NCBI GenBank assembly: GCA_019614645.1
Contig: JABWDB010000007.1
Span: 11,421,501 to 11,485,500, forward strand
DNA length: 64,000 nt
Origin: Stratiolaelaps scimitus
Taxonomy: Eukaryota; Arthropoda; Arachnida; Mesostigmata; Laelapidae
Reading direction: 5' to 3'
A model generated the notes under the pieces. That model saw only the letters and a program-made list of their open reading frames with translations. It was not told where the DNA came from and searched no databases. Positions within the stretch are counted from its first letter, which is position 1; each line of letters opens with the position of its first letter. The position numbers and the translations under genes are program-made. Shown in pieces: positions 23,810-35,252 of this stretch.

Positions 23810-24241
23810 ATTTCTTCAACTCGTCCACGATACAGTTACACGTCAGAGTCACAGTCACAAGCACAGTTTGTCACAGTCACACTAGGGGTTGGTCCCTTAG
23901 ACGGCACAAATCCACCAAATTTTTAGGCGATCCGATTACACACCTTACAATGCACTGGTCGCTGGTTTATGCCCTTTCTTTTAATTACTCAGATCGGGCG
24001 TAATCTTCAGTGCACATTTGAAGACAGATCTTTACCCGACATTCTGTAGGGTAGTCTTCTATTGGGTTAGGTCGCCACTAAACTTCGCAAAGTCACGCAT
24101 GACTCATCGCAGGGCACGGTAATGCGCGGTCGGGGGGGGGGGGGGGTGGTCGATTGGTTTCGGCAAATTCGTAATCGAAATGGCCTACTCTGCAGTGAAG
24201 GTGGGTAACGGATTGGTAGTTTATCCTGGTCACGGCACCAC
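23810..24241 (-). promoter_or_regulatory. BEL 5' leader with repeated hairpin and C15 run
   Basis: The untranslated leader lies between LTR and ATG. It contains the primer site, a run of 15 C in element sense (24,132-24,146 reads as G on +), and a hairpin at 24,020-24,059. The hairpin has an inner stem taccc / gggta and an outer stem gaagac / gtcttc. Its core repeats the U5 hairpin of the LTR, which suggests a dimerisation or packaging element. Confidence 0.65.
24223..24240 (-). other. BEL primer binding site, tRNA-His type
   Basis: On the + strand the 18 bases atcctggtcacggcacca are what the CCA-ended 3' terminus of an animal cytosolic tRNA-His(GUG) should look like (recalled, not searched). 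The element RNA therefore carries the complement, starting TGGTGCCGTGACC. One base separates it from the 5' LTR. Confidence 0.85.
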
Positions 24242-24651
24242 TGAGAAATATCACCTACCCGACGGTCTGTAGGGTAGGTTGCGATAGCGTGATGGTATTC
24301 GTGATAGACGGGGTATTCGTAAATCTGAATTTCACGCTTCGTCAGGATGGTGCTTGATCGTATCCCGTTACCTATCTCTAAAGACAACACGGTTCTTTGG
24401 TGCGTACTGATCGCCGTCTCGTACGTGACTGACTCTCCAGAGACCGGAGAGCGTCTGCTTTATTGTTGCACCAAGGATACAAGTTTGGTGCGAAGTTTGC
24501 TGAATGCGTACCTATGTACGTGTGTCGCACACACGCTCAGGACAATCGGAGCGTCATAATTATTGTACATTTCATTACAAGTCCCGTGAATGAATTATTG
24601 AGCCTTCGATTTCGGCAACACTAATGTAATAGAACATCACAATTATTGACA
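24242..24651 (-). repeat. BEL 5' LTR
   Basis: Same 410 bp as the copy at 17,778-18,187, with no difference seen. In this position it supplies the promoter and U5. The cctaccc / gggtagg hairpin lies at 24,254-24,278, close to the primer site. Confidence 0.97.
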
Positions 24652-24656
24652 TATTG
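24652..24656. repeat. target site duplication TATTG, right copy
   Basis: Matches the five bases before the left LTR. Confidence 0.9.
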
Positions 24657-25440
24657 TATTATGCGGGATAATAATGTGAGGAATCCCACAAGACGACTTT
24701 TTTATAACTCTTTTGGATTTCACATTGCTATGATTCCTCATGAGGGAGCAGGTATCTATCAAGTTCTGTATGTCAGCCATTGCGAAGGGAATTTCAACTC
24801 AAAACCGAACTCACGGGTCAAAACTAACCTGTACGCCCCCCAGTGGCGATATTATTACATATCACATGCCCGATTGCTAACCATGAGAATCGCTATCGCA
24901 AACCACGTGGTTGTTCGTGTATATCGGATATCAACAAAATTCGGTATAAGAGACACGGCAGGCCTACACAGCTGTTTCTGATTCGCACTTCTGGTTGACG
25001 GTGGTGCACCCACTCGGCCAACCTCAACTTGAACGAAGCTTATCGTTGCTTGTTTCGCTTGATGCTGGTTGGTGTTCTTCTGAAATCCGTTAAGCAAGCC
25101 CCCAGCAGGCCAGCCCTTAGCAACCGACGTTTGGCATCAGTCTGAGGAGGAAACAGTGAGCGATCCATCACGATCAGTCGTCGCGGACAGCCGAAGCTGT
25201 CAGCGACACGCGACACCCAACGGTCGCGATGACGTAGCAGAGACCAGCAACAGCTCATCGGAGCATTGTGAACCTGAGGGCAGAGGAGTTAACCGGGACG
25301 GTGTCCTCTGATCCGGCTGAGTGCGGCTGTAAGCAAATGCTAAGAGTTGTGCTTCGCAGCGAATCTTAACTTTGATGCGATACAATCGAGTTAGTTCGAA
25401 ACAATTCTTCATCGAATAGCGAAGATCTGGAACAAATACG
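24657..25440. other. non-coding stretch right of BEL element
   Basis: Host flank continuing the pre-insertion site. Small frames only; no motif recognised. Confidence 0.6.
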
Positions 25441-25575
25441 GCTGCTGTTTATTCCGGGGGGTTGTTGATCTTATCACGTTTCATTCCGCTGTGCGGCTCT
25501 TTTCACCTGGACGGCGGAAGTAGCGGTGAACCTAGATAGGTGACGTTGAATACTTCCGCTTGGAATAACAGCAAT
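25441..25575. repeat. nested inverted repeats (foldback-like)
   Basis: The outer arms are ctgtttattcc (near 25,445) and ggaataacagc (near 25,562), complementary apart from a one-base length difference. An inner pair is gcggaagta (near 25,515) with tacttccgc (near 25,550). The nested arrangement resembles a small foldback or MITE, but no target duplication was identified. Confidence 0.5.
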
Positions 25576-28361
25576 AGCGTTCAATTTCACATGGAAGTGC
25601 CCTTTTCATATTTTGAAAAACAAAACAACGCTCCTAACCTACCTCTCTCCCTCCATCTCTCTCTCTCTCTCTCTCTCTCTGAGAGAGACGGACCTACCTC
25701 GTTTATGTAATGCATCTTCGTCGATTGTGTATGTGACATAAAAACTGTGCAGTCGTCAACGTTACCATGCTACCGTCATTCCAGCTGTGCCCGTTGTCCG
25801 TCCTTTTGAAATGTTGACAAAACTAATAATTATAATTAATATATTCAAAATAATAATTAGTAACGACTGTGTATACTGGTCTATTCCAATAGTTGGTTCA
25901 CGTTAACTATAGCGTATATTCACATAACGCTGGCGTCCAGCGGTATTCATACCTTCCGTTGTCGACGGGGGCGTATGTATGTCATGCATGTTTGCACGAA
26001 TCGGCGAGAGCCCTGTTGGCGGGGAGGTCCCGGGTGACACCACCCAGCCGCTGGCGACCCTGCCAATGGTCATGAGTTGAAATCTCTTTTTAGCTCTCTC
26101 GAAACAAAATCCATCCGCAAATTCAGTCAAATTCGGTAATGCCTTTCTGTCCGCCGGAGGGTTGATAAATCCGCCGATAACTCGGTGTGTGCGTGTGTCT
26201 GTGTGTGGACGTCTATGATGATCGGTGATAACGTCCATGACGATCGGTGTCGCGGTCTCTGGCACCTCGACCGCGGCGGCGTATGGACAAGGCGGGGAGT
26301 ATCGGCTAATCTGAAGTGCATTTAGCGTCCGTTTCTTTAAATACCATCATCTTTGGCGTATCTATCGTCAACAGCGTCATACCGCAACCAGAGAAATGGT
26401 TGAAAATGTAAGCGGTCGGAATTTTTTTGATTGATCGGTGGCCAGGCATACTGTTCATGTGTGTACAGACGCCGATTCGACGTCCAACAAAGAAAGCCCT
26501 GCCGCTCTGCCTCGGCGATGATGAGGGCGCAGGAGAGACAACGAACAAGGAGCGAACAGCCAGGATGTAGCAGCAGCCATTGGAACGTTGAACTACCTAC
26601 AAAAATCGATATTGAGCGAGAGATCAGAATCTGATCATGTCTGCAATAATACCATCAGATACAAATGTATATATATATATATACATATGCATAGTTTAAT
26701 CGCTCATATTGAGTAGGTATGTGTCGTGGCTGGGTTTGAATCTGCGGCCTCTGTCTTTTTATAGCCGTGCATATATATATATATATATATATGTGAGATG
26801 AGAAAATGTTTGTAGAGGAAAAATGCAAAGCAAGTCTTTTGAGAAAGCCGGTCGATGGTTAGTTAGTGTGACGACAAAATACAGGAATAATTCAATCGAG
26901 TTTTGACATTAATTTAAAATGCCATATCTGAAATTCATAAGAACTCTTTCAACTAAAACTACACATACGGTAACAATGAAAACACTTCACAGAGAAAAGC
27001 TGTCTATTTGGGCACATATTATTATCTAATAATAATCTAATAATCTGCTATATACGTACGCGCAAGCTAAAATCACCGTTTTAGTGAAGTGCGAGGTTGA
27101 TTAATTTGCACAACTTATTCGGGTCCATGTTCACCAATTACTCAGCTCTCCACACCCTGGTAGATCATTCGCTGTCAGGAATTTGAAATGAGACCATTTT
27201 TACAACAGCTCCATTCCACGGCGAGATGACCAAAGAGCGGGTAGCCGAGAGACACCGCTTCGACAGGCGGTGACTGTCGAGTTGGACATCCACTGTTGTT
27301 GCTGTTGTAATATTGTGATGTTACGCTTCGGCAGGCAGCCAGTCTCGACTCACTGTAGCATTGCTGCGGCCTAAGAGCCCCACGGACCCCCATAATTGGC
27401 CTGCCTGTGCTCAAGCCGCGGGTGGACAGTTCCGTTGACTCATCGAGAGCATAGATTTGGTTGCCATTTGTTTCGGATATATATATATATGTGTGTGTGT
27501 GTTCACGGTGCGTGCATGTACTGTTATCGTATGTTTATGTAAAAAGCGAGCCTGTTTAGGATTCTACGAATATCAGTTTGTTATATTTTTTTAGCCACCC
27601 TTTCTCCCTTGAGTACATGATTTAAGAATTATTCTCAAGCAACGATCGCTTTCACTGTGACGTGAGACTTTAACACTTTAAACAAATTCCGAGTAAGGCC
27701 AGAAATTGATGCCTCCAATTTGTTCAGGTACTCAAGTCTTATGCTAACATTACCGGATGTGGCCTTCACACGCAGAGTCCAAATGGCGAAACAACAGCGA
27801 CCCATCGGGGCTCATTAAATTCTGCTGATTTTTTTCGAACTTTCAGCGAAATAGCCAGCATCACGCTGATATGATCTACAAGTGTAAATCTCTCTATTTC
27901 TCTATATATATATATATAGGGAGAGAGAGAGAGAGAGAGACGCGAGAATTATTTACCTCTGCAGTAACAAGATGTCGATCGAATGAGTTGTTGTCGATAG
28001 AATCGACGAAGTCGATTTTCACAGAACATCAAGATATGGCACGTCAATCAGAAATAGCGTCGACAGCAACAGAAATTGTGGACAACTGAGACGAAAAAGG
28101 AACCTCGCTTTCCTGTCCCGCTGCCTGCATCGGGTCGTACTTCAGCGGCCGCTTGGAACAGAGCAAGAAGCCGGCCGTAGAGAACAGTGCGTCTTGCTCC
28201 GCGTCACTTCGTGGTAACAACGTAATTCCTACTTGACGTTAGGCAACAATTCTCGGTAACGAAACCGAAGGACACACACACACACTGAGCCCGGCCGTCA
28301 TTTAGCAGGAGAAGAATCAGCAGAATATGATATGATAGTATTAGGGAAACGGAATCACCCC
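25576..28361. other. non-coding, microsatellite-rich stretch
   Basis: Contains (CT)n running into GAGAGA (25,656-25,687) and AT arrays at 26,667-26,684, 26,770-26,792 and 27,476-27,490, the last running into GT. An AT array joined to (GA)n lies at 27,902-27,940, and a CA run at 28,271-28,285. A B-box-like gggtttgaatctg near 26,731 stands alone. No gene is supported. Confidence 0.6.
27902..27940. repeat. compound (AT)n(GA)n microsatellite
   Basis: An AT array passes directly into about ten GA units. Confidence 0.95.
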
Positions 28362-28436
28362 AGTTACAGCCCGCGGTGACTTGTCTCTACCGATGGCGAC
28401 AATGAATCGGTCGATAAGTCACCGCGCGCTGTAACT
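28362..28436. repeat. 75-nt hairpin of pre-microRNA shape
   Basis: From the base, 9 bp pair (28,362-28,370 with 28,428-28,436), then one C-C mismatch. Next come 14 bp with one G-U (28,372-28,385 with 28,413-28,426), then a small TCT/C internal loop. Then 6 bp pair (28,389-28,394 with 28,406-28,411), closed by an 11-nt loop. That is 29 paired positions in 75 nt, with arm length and loop size usual for metazoan microRNA precursors. I do not recognise either arm as a known microRNA. Strand and expression are unknown. Confidence 0.85.
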
Positions 28437-30164
28437 TGTGGCGGTGCAGCGCTTATGCAGCAGCACTGTGGCCCAGGGTTGCCAAAGGTTGCGGGCTCGA
28501 GTGGGTTATTAATAATAATTATGATAATAAAGGCGGGGGCGACATTAGAGATCTGCTAGATCAGGCTAATACGGACCCAAACGGATGCTGTGTGCTTTTT
28601 TATCCAACTAGCAGCATAAACCCTCATTGTTACCTATAGTGATACCAGAGTTTCATGACGATACTGCGGATGAAATGGTAAACGTTTTATTGGCTTATTA
28701 AAGGAAATGCAAGAGAGTAAAGAAAAACTGAACGAAACAAACGGTGAAAAGCATCGAGAACTAGGCAACATTTACGCAACGTTTCTGGCTGACGATTGTG
28801 ACCGCTGGCTGGTAAGAGAAGATACTCGTCTCCCTGACCCGTCCTGTGAACATTCGCCGCCAATCCCCCGTGTTATGAGACGCTTGCCACAGTTCAACAT
28901 ACGCGTGACAAATCCCCGAGATTATATGAGGTGATCGGGGACAATATAATCATACGCTAGGGCGGAGGCATGACTACATCTTCGGTTATCACCGTCGCCT
29001 GATATAACGTCCACCGCCGTTACGAGCTCGTATACCTGAGGACAGCCACGATGCTGGTCGATAACCAGCTTACAAACGTGCCGCTCGTCTCAGATACATA
29101 AAATATATACATACACATTGTTATTGACGCTCGTTTGTTAGCCTGAGCCAGTAAACTCGAACAGTAATTCGGTCCCGGCTGCTGCTGCTGCGGTTACAGT
29201 TAGTAGACATCGCAAGTAGACGTTATTCACCCCCTCAAGCAAAGTGGAGTTCGACAGGAAAAGTCGACGATTGATTTGATCGCAAATCGCCAAAACCGCC
29301 ACCGAAGTCAACGGCCGGATAGGCCACTCTCTTCTGGAGTGACAGAGTGGATTCAAGAGAGATATGCGCCTTGTGCGCGCCTTTGTGTGTGGGTTGCTCA
29401 GCTGGTTAGGTTGGTTGACTTCGAAATCCGCTTAAAACAATCGGATGTGATTTCGAGGTCTTGTGACGGGCGGCAAAGTGACGCTTTCTGCGGTGACGGC
29501 AGGCTGACATGCCACAGCGATAGCGTGATGAAGCGACCCGACACGCCGATGGCCAAAAGTGAAACGAACAAAAAAAAGAAGCTGTTACGTTGAGGGTGAC
29601 GTGACGCTCGTCGGCTTGAATAGGCTTGAACACCACAGAGGCCCGCCACCACAACGAGATCTGGCTGAGCAATAGGGTTATACGCATCGAGCTATAAAGT
29701 GATAACGCTCGCAGCCAGACGAATCCTGGCTAGCGGATCGTAAGGAACGTAACATGACATGTATTATAAATAATAACATAACCAAAACACGCGTAAACGT
29801 CGCCGAGATTATTATTCGCGCTAAACACGCATGAACGTCATTTACAACAACAGCAGGTGGCTAGCGCTCTTGTTTTTCTGTGATTAGTCAGAAGTAAAAA
29901 ATGCCGCTGAGTTGCAGCGTCGACTGAAATAGGTATGAACACAATAATCGTCGTTCCAACGTTGCTTTTGTGCTTGTCATCGCTGTAAGCGCGAGAATTA
30001 TACTGGCCTTTGTAACTACTGTCATTGGTTAGATTGCCTTACTATTTTATTTGTTCTAAAGTATCCTAGGCAGAAGTCGTATACCAAACGAGGTACGCCT
30101 ACTCATTATTAAGAACCGAAGCAGCTTAGAAGAATTAGGACCGATAGTAACTAAATAATTAATT
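28437..30164. other. non-coding stretch
   Basis: A segment at 28,672-28,713 (gtaaacgttttattggctta then ttaaaggaaatgcaa) is repeated in diverged form at 49,389-49,433. A 75-codon frame (28,707-28,934) contains a CTG|GTAAGA donor-like site, but no domain. Nothing firmer. Confidence 0.5.
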
Positions 30165-30195
30165 TAAACTCGTTCATTTCAGGTAAGCGTTGACA
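30165..30195 (+). promoter_or_regulatory. second recursive splice-site candidate
   Basis: cgttcatttcag|gtaagcg places a 3' splice site against a 5' splice site at 30,182|30,183. An A-rich branch-point region (ctaaataattaatttaaac) lies just upstream. The 13-mer tttcaggtaagcg is identical to the one at 6183-6195 on the same strand. Confidence 0.38.
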
Positions 30196-32094
30196 TGGGT
30201 GATAACATTTCACCGCTAATGTAACCAGCCAAATGATGATTTTGCCGTATCATTAACATCACCCGAACTGAAGCAGTTTAAAGGTAACCGCTAAATGTTT
30301 AACTTGCATTTGCACGATATGAACATATGTCGCACACGTTGAGGCCGGACACTAAACGTCAGTGAAGTGTCCTGTGACGATAAATGAAGATTCACCTCTC
30401 GAAGAGAAACTAGAGAGATAACTTGAGCGAGCTTTCTTTAAACAGACCAACGCGGAGTTATATGATAGTGACGTTTGCTTCGAGAGTCAAATTTAGAATG
30501 AGCCCGTCGTGCGAACGCACCTCGTCACAGAGACTTAAGAATTTTATTAGTAAAACAACCTGCATAGCTCTGATGCGGTATGGGTCCCTTTGAACACTAT
30601 TTTCGCAATTCATCCCGTTGTCCGCAACCGGAGCCAACTGAGAGCCTACGTAGGTTTTCGTAATGACCATTATTATTAGTAGCGCAAAGGTAAAACTCGC
30701 CGAAATTTCGCCAACTCTGCGGACACTTAATGATGAAACTAGTCACAATAGAGGCGACAACGGCTATGTATATTAACATCGCGCAATGTTACGAAGCTTA
30801 TAATAGAGAAAATATTGTTATTATTATTAAGATTATTATTTACTATGATTATGATGCTGCGTAATCCTCAAACCGATCAAATATGCTTTGACAAATTGCG
30901 TGGTCAGAGGCAAGAGACAGGCGAGGCAAGGCCTCATTTTTTCTTCATCTTTCCAGTGATTAAACGTTTCCATGTAGGCTAGCCTAGATAAACTTCCCGT
31001 TCTGGCCCGTACAGTCACACGTTCTGGTCTGACGGACCCGAACTCATCTCATGATATTTTCCAAATCGCTGCTCCTTCATCATCCTTTAGCTTCAAACGA
31101 TAGGTCGATCGATCAGGGTGGTGCTATGTTGAGCAGTGAACTTTACTAGTGCCACCTGTAATATAGCAGGCCAGATACAACATGCCAGAATGATACTGGC
31201 TGGGCTGACCGAATGCATATTCAAACAACCCAATGAAACGAGACACACGGGCCGCCCCGCGTCCCGTCGCTGCGCGCTGTTCAGCGATTCTACAACGACG
31301 ATATCTACAATACGATCACTCCAGGGATCAGCGTCTCGACGCCCGGCTGAACAGCCGGCCAAACAGACAACACACAATCGCTCCCAATACGGTGGAACCC
31401 TGCAACCATCGACGGTTTGTGTTCGTCTAATGTGCGAAGTCGGGCAAGCTGGAAGGCAAAAGGGTGGCGGTCTGGGTGAAGAACGCGGTAGGTGAGGCGG
31501 GATTTGTCATTTATTTTTTGATGTCCTACCAATTGTATGCGTTCACTTGCCGAGCTGTTCCAATGGTGAGGTAAACGTCAGCCGCTGTTGTTGTTGTTAC
31601 TGCTGCTGCTGCTGCTGTTCCGCTAGAAAGGCATTTCTGACTTGATGTTCACCACCAGCGTTCTTCGTGGCCTTTTTCTTCAACCCGACGAACAAAGAAG
31701 CTGGGCAGCAGCAGGAGCAGCAGCAACAGCAGAGGAAGCAGCATCAGCGGAACGCAAATTGTAGAAATGAATAACTTCTCTCCGCCACAAGACGGAGGTA
31801 ATACGTTGCCGGCATTGAAGAGCAAACTGCCGCTGAGGGAGCTGCTAGATGGAACAATCATTAGGGCGAGACGATCGAGCGGGCGAGCTAGGTAAGGAGG
31901 TAGGTACCAGGCGGCCGGGCGGTCCCTGGCGGAGCGTCAATACAAGACAACAGCAACAGTTCTCAACACTGACTGAATGATGACGGCCAGCCAGAGGAGC
32001 GGCCGCAGCGGCCGTTCGTTGCTTGGTTGAGCCAGACTGCGTGGAGATGCCGACGGCAATGGGCAGCCACGGCCGCCGCCGCAGCCAACAATCG
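30196..32094. other. non-coding stretch with CAG/CTG-type repeats
   Basis: Holds ATT-rich DNA near 30,818-30,840, a TGT/TGC triplet array (31,584-31,620) and a GCA-rich array (31,705-31,745). A GC-rich block (31,880-32,100) has no open gene-like frame. Confidence 0.55.
31584..31620. repeat. (TTG)n(CTG)n triplet repeat
   Basis: Four or so TTG units followed by six or so CTG units. It is facing-complementary to the GCA-rich array about 90 bp downstream, so the two could pair. Confidence 0.85.
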
Positions 32095-32122
32095 CGACGG
32101 AGTCATGGTGATGACTCCGTCG
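32095..32122. repeat. perfect 12-bp inverted repeat, 4-nt loop
   Basis: cgacggagtcat (32,095-32,106) and atgactccgtcg (32,111-32,122) are exact complements around ggtg. With G-U pairs the stem extends a few positions outward. Confidence 0.95.
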
Positions 32123-32532
32123 TGGTGGTGATGGACAGTGGCTAGATGGATGATTGATGTTGGCGACGATTTTTGTGTACGGCTACATGGAGTTCGATGG
32201 AGACGCAGGAAGGAAAAGAAATAAATATTAGAAAAGAACCACTAGTATAGTTGAAAACGAGCTGGTGAGCAGGCCGGTTGAGGGCGTGCAAAGAAAAGGA
32301 GATTCAAGATGTCTATCGAGCATTTGCGAAACGAGCCTAGTATGATTTGCGATATCAACGATGCGAGGAATTAGAGGAGCACGATGTATCCATATTTATG
32401 CTGATGAACTGATCTGACCAGCGTCGTTAGCAGGGCAGGTCCCATTGAAATTGATGTTTGAAATGGAAGGATTTCTTTCTAGTTGATTCTAGTCCTTCTA
32501 CTAGGACGTGTTTTGGACGTGTTATATATATA

Positions 32533-32567
<35 letters not shown>

Positions 32568-35252
32568 AGCAGCATTATTTTGTATGAGTATGTATATGTG
32601 TATTCGTCTATAGTGACGAACTGAAGCGTCACTTGTACAACAAGTTGCTACAATATAATTATTTTTCATCTATGACACCCGAAATACTGTTGACTCTCAT
32701 TTTCAGCCCGCTGGGTCACAGCGTTTAGATTCGACACTTCTGCTAGTCAGACCGTTCTATTTGCAAGTGGCCTTCTATTATGAAGAACCATGTTTGCCAG
32801 CGACGCACGTCTTGCGCACTCGTGAGGACCAGGCGACGACAGATCGCATTTGAACGCGAGATCAACGTCACGTTCAAAGTCTTGCTCGTCCCGCTCTCCA
32901 GATCATCATTATCGCTCTGACCGCACACTACACAACGACTGCAGCTACGAGTCGGTAGTTCGGTGCCCCTGTTACTCCCAGCCGACAACAATGGCCCGCG
33001 CGACCATCAGAGCTCTACGGTCGGAGCAATGGGCGGCTGGCTGGTTGCAAGCAAACAAGCAAAACCAGGCGCTGTCTCCCGTCTGTAAACCAGACCCCCA
33101 ACTGCCACCTCCCCTCGAAATGGAAAACCCCACGGTGTTTCGCCTCGCGTCGGGCTGCACCGTCCACGACGATGCAGGTACAATAAACAGACATATATAC
33201 AGACATCCCGTCTCAACCCGTCCCACTCTCAACCCGTGTCACTGCTCAATGCCTCCTGATCCAGCAAACCGGCGAGGCTCGACTCGGCGGCCACAGGTCA
33301 GCCCGGAACGTTCGTCCAGTACAACGTCCGAAGGGGAAGACCTCGACGGCTTTAACTTCGCTTACATCACATCACCGAGCATCATCGCCGCCGCCCGTTC
33401 TGGAGAACGGCCGCATTATTCTGTGTTCTATTGTGCTACTGTACCGCGTACCCGCCGCCACAGCCGCCACGACCAACTTAAATGAGGGTTTGTATCTGCG
33501 TCGTCGTTGATGCTATTTCTACCAGTGGCTCTACTAGTGCTTCGTCGTTGTAGCTGCGTCGCCGCCAGAAACGCCGGCCGGGGAAGTTGGAAGTTGGCAC
33601 GGCATTCAGGTCCTGCCTCCTGCTCCGGACGATCACGGCGGCCCAACGGACAGAGCGGATCGACCGACGTTAGCAAGCAGGCGAACGAAAGACCCACCGA
33701 GTGAACGCAATCAAGCCAATGCAAGAGCAACACGACTAGCCCAGTCCGCAGAGCAAAACAGCCAATTTCACTCCCTCCAGAGACCTGAAAGTTGCCGATG
33801 CACGTGAACGTCGAATAGCAACATTTGAGAAATATTATCATATAGTACTATGATTATGAATATTATTATTAGTACTGTTGTTGTTGTTATTATTATTATT
33901 ATTTATTGAATTGGTGGACGTATCGAACATATAATAAAGCTGCTTGGCAAACGTACTCGAGGGCCTTGTAGTAACGACAATGTCTAGGTGAAAATTTGTC
34001 TCAAGAGAGAAGAGCTGGGAAGGGACTATTGGTGCTCCGGGGCCCTGTAACCAGGGGACAGGAAGAATGGAAGATCGCGACATGATCATGAGCGTTCTAT
34101 TTATTTGCGCGTTCGACATCCACACGCAAATTGCTGGTCTCGTTAGCCCAGCGACGCCAAGGAGGTTGTTTCGAAACGCTGAACTTCATGGTAAAGACGT
34201 ATGCGCACGATAGCTGTATTGTGTAACAACATTTTCGACACATCAGAAGTCACTTCTCAATACAGAATATTCAGAAGATCATCAGCAATTGCAAATGCGG
34301 TAAGAACTCTTAGCCTAATTTACTATCCGCTTCCAAGCAGTTGATAATTGCGCATGTATCTCTAGTGGAACGTCGTTGGTCACTAGCAAGCGTCCGTAAA
34401 GGTTAAATTCAAGGGCAAAGACCCTTGAAAGCTGTTAGGAAATCCCCTCGTGTTATTTTCTAGCCTAATTATTAACTCACGAGGAAACTAAATGGCCAAG
34501 TTGCATTGGGTGTTGGCCAGTCAAGATAATTGCAATTGCCGAACGATATGCGATCAGGGTGACTCTTGCTGCTGGCGAGAGGTCAACGCGCCGGTATACA
34601 CAGATTAGAAGTTGAAAGTGTATGCTCGGGGAGAGCATCTATGTGAGGAAGAAATATAGTAAGAGCGCCGCCTGATTGAAAGATAGCGGATGTGCAGCAG
34701 CATAGCGTTCAGCGAAGCGACTTAGTTTCTCTCGGGGTTTGGTCTGATGTAGGAAGATTATTTCATAGACTTGCCTGTTTGGTTTGGTCTGGGGTGACCA
34801 ACGTTCTGTAAATAAATGCTCGAATTCTCCCGATTCTCTCTGATCGGCCGGCTCGAGCGACGACGAATGCCGTGGAACGATGGGTTACAACGAATCATTA
34901 TGATCAAGATCCATTCTGAATGTTCTGCTTCCTCTTGATGGCGCAGCTCGTTCCTGTTTGTGCCTTCCAATAGAAGAACTGCCGGTAGAACTGTTGTCGG
35001 AAAAGTTGACCGACTGCTATTGAACCGACCCAGATCCTCGTTGAACTTCCAGCACGCTGCGTCGACGTGGGAATCGTTCTGCGATGTTGCGGTGATGGTG
35101 TTATGACGCTCCGAGCTTGTTTATACATCGAGAAGAGTTTGACAATCTTCGAAATAAGCGTAATCAAGCGAGGTGAAATTCAGCCTGTATATATACTTTA
35201 GTCTTTTTCTTGCACCTGTAGCTCAGTGCTGATTCAGATTCCTTGAACCGAC
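32123..35252. other. non-coding stretch, CpG-rich in the middle
   Basis: An AT array lies at 32,522-32,563 and a TTG/ATT run at 33,860-33,908. The block 32,850-33,700 is GC- and CpG-rich with overlapping frames on both strands (211 codons + and 137 codons minus). Neither shows a domain, and both have low-complexity S/P/R composition. It could be a promoter-proximal CpG-rich region of an unseen gene. Confidence 0.5.
32522..32563. repeat. (AT)n microsatellite
   Basis: About 20 AT units with one TTT interruption. Confidence 0.95.

Larger units (their letters stand above)
17778..24651 (-). mobile_element. complete BEL/Pao LTR retrotransposon
   Basis: The element is 6874 bp on the minus strand. 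From its own 5' end it reads: 5' LTR (24,242-24,651), tRNA-His primer site, a leader of about 430 nt, one Gag-Pol frame (23,809-18,245), a 57-nt 3' untranslated segment and the 3' LTR (17,778-18,187). It is flanked by TATTG duplications. The LTRs begin TGT and end TCA in element orientation and show no difference along 410 bp. The coding frame has no stop or frameshift. Together these point to a recent insertion that may be competent. There is no env-like frame after pol. It is antisense to the exon candidate at 16,005-16,320. Confidence 0.97.

Noticed and set aside
18188..24241. An env gene in the BEL element
   Set aside because: Only 57 nt separate the Gag-Pol stop from the 3' LTR, leaving no room for one.
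26731..26743. B-box-like gggtttgaatctg
   Set aside because: No A-box at a suitable distance and no tRNA fold; neither a tRNA gene nor a SINE call is supported.
32850..33485. 211-codon + frame
   Set aside because: Overlapped by open minus frames in CpG-rich DNA where stops are rare; no domain and no convincing splice sites.
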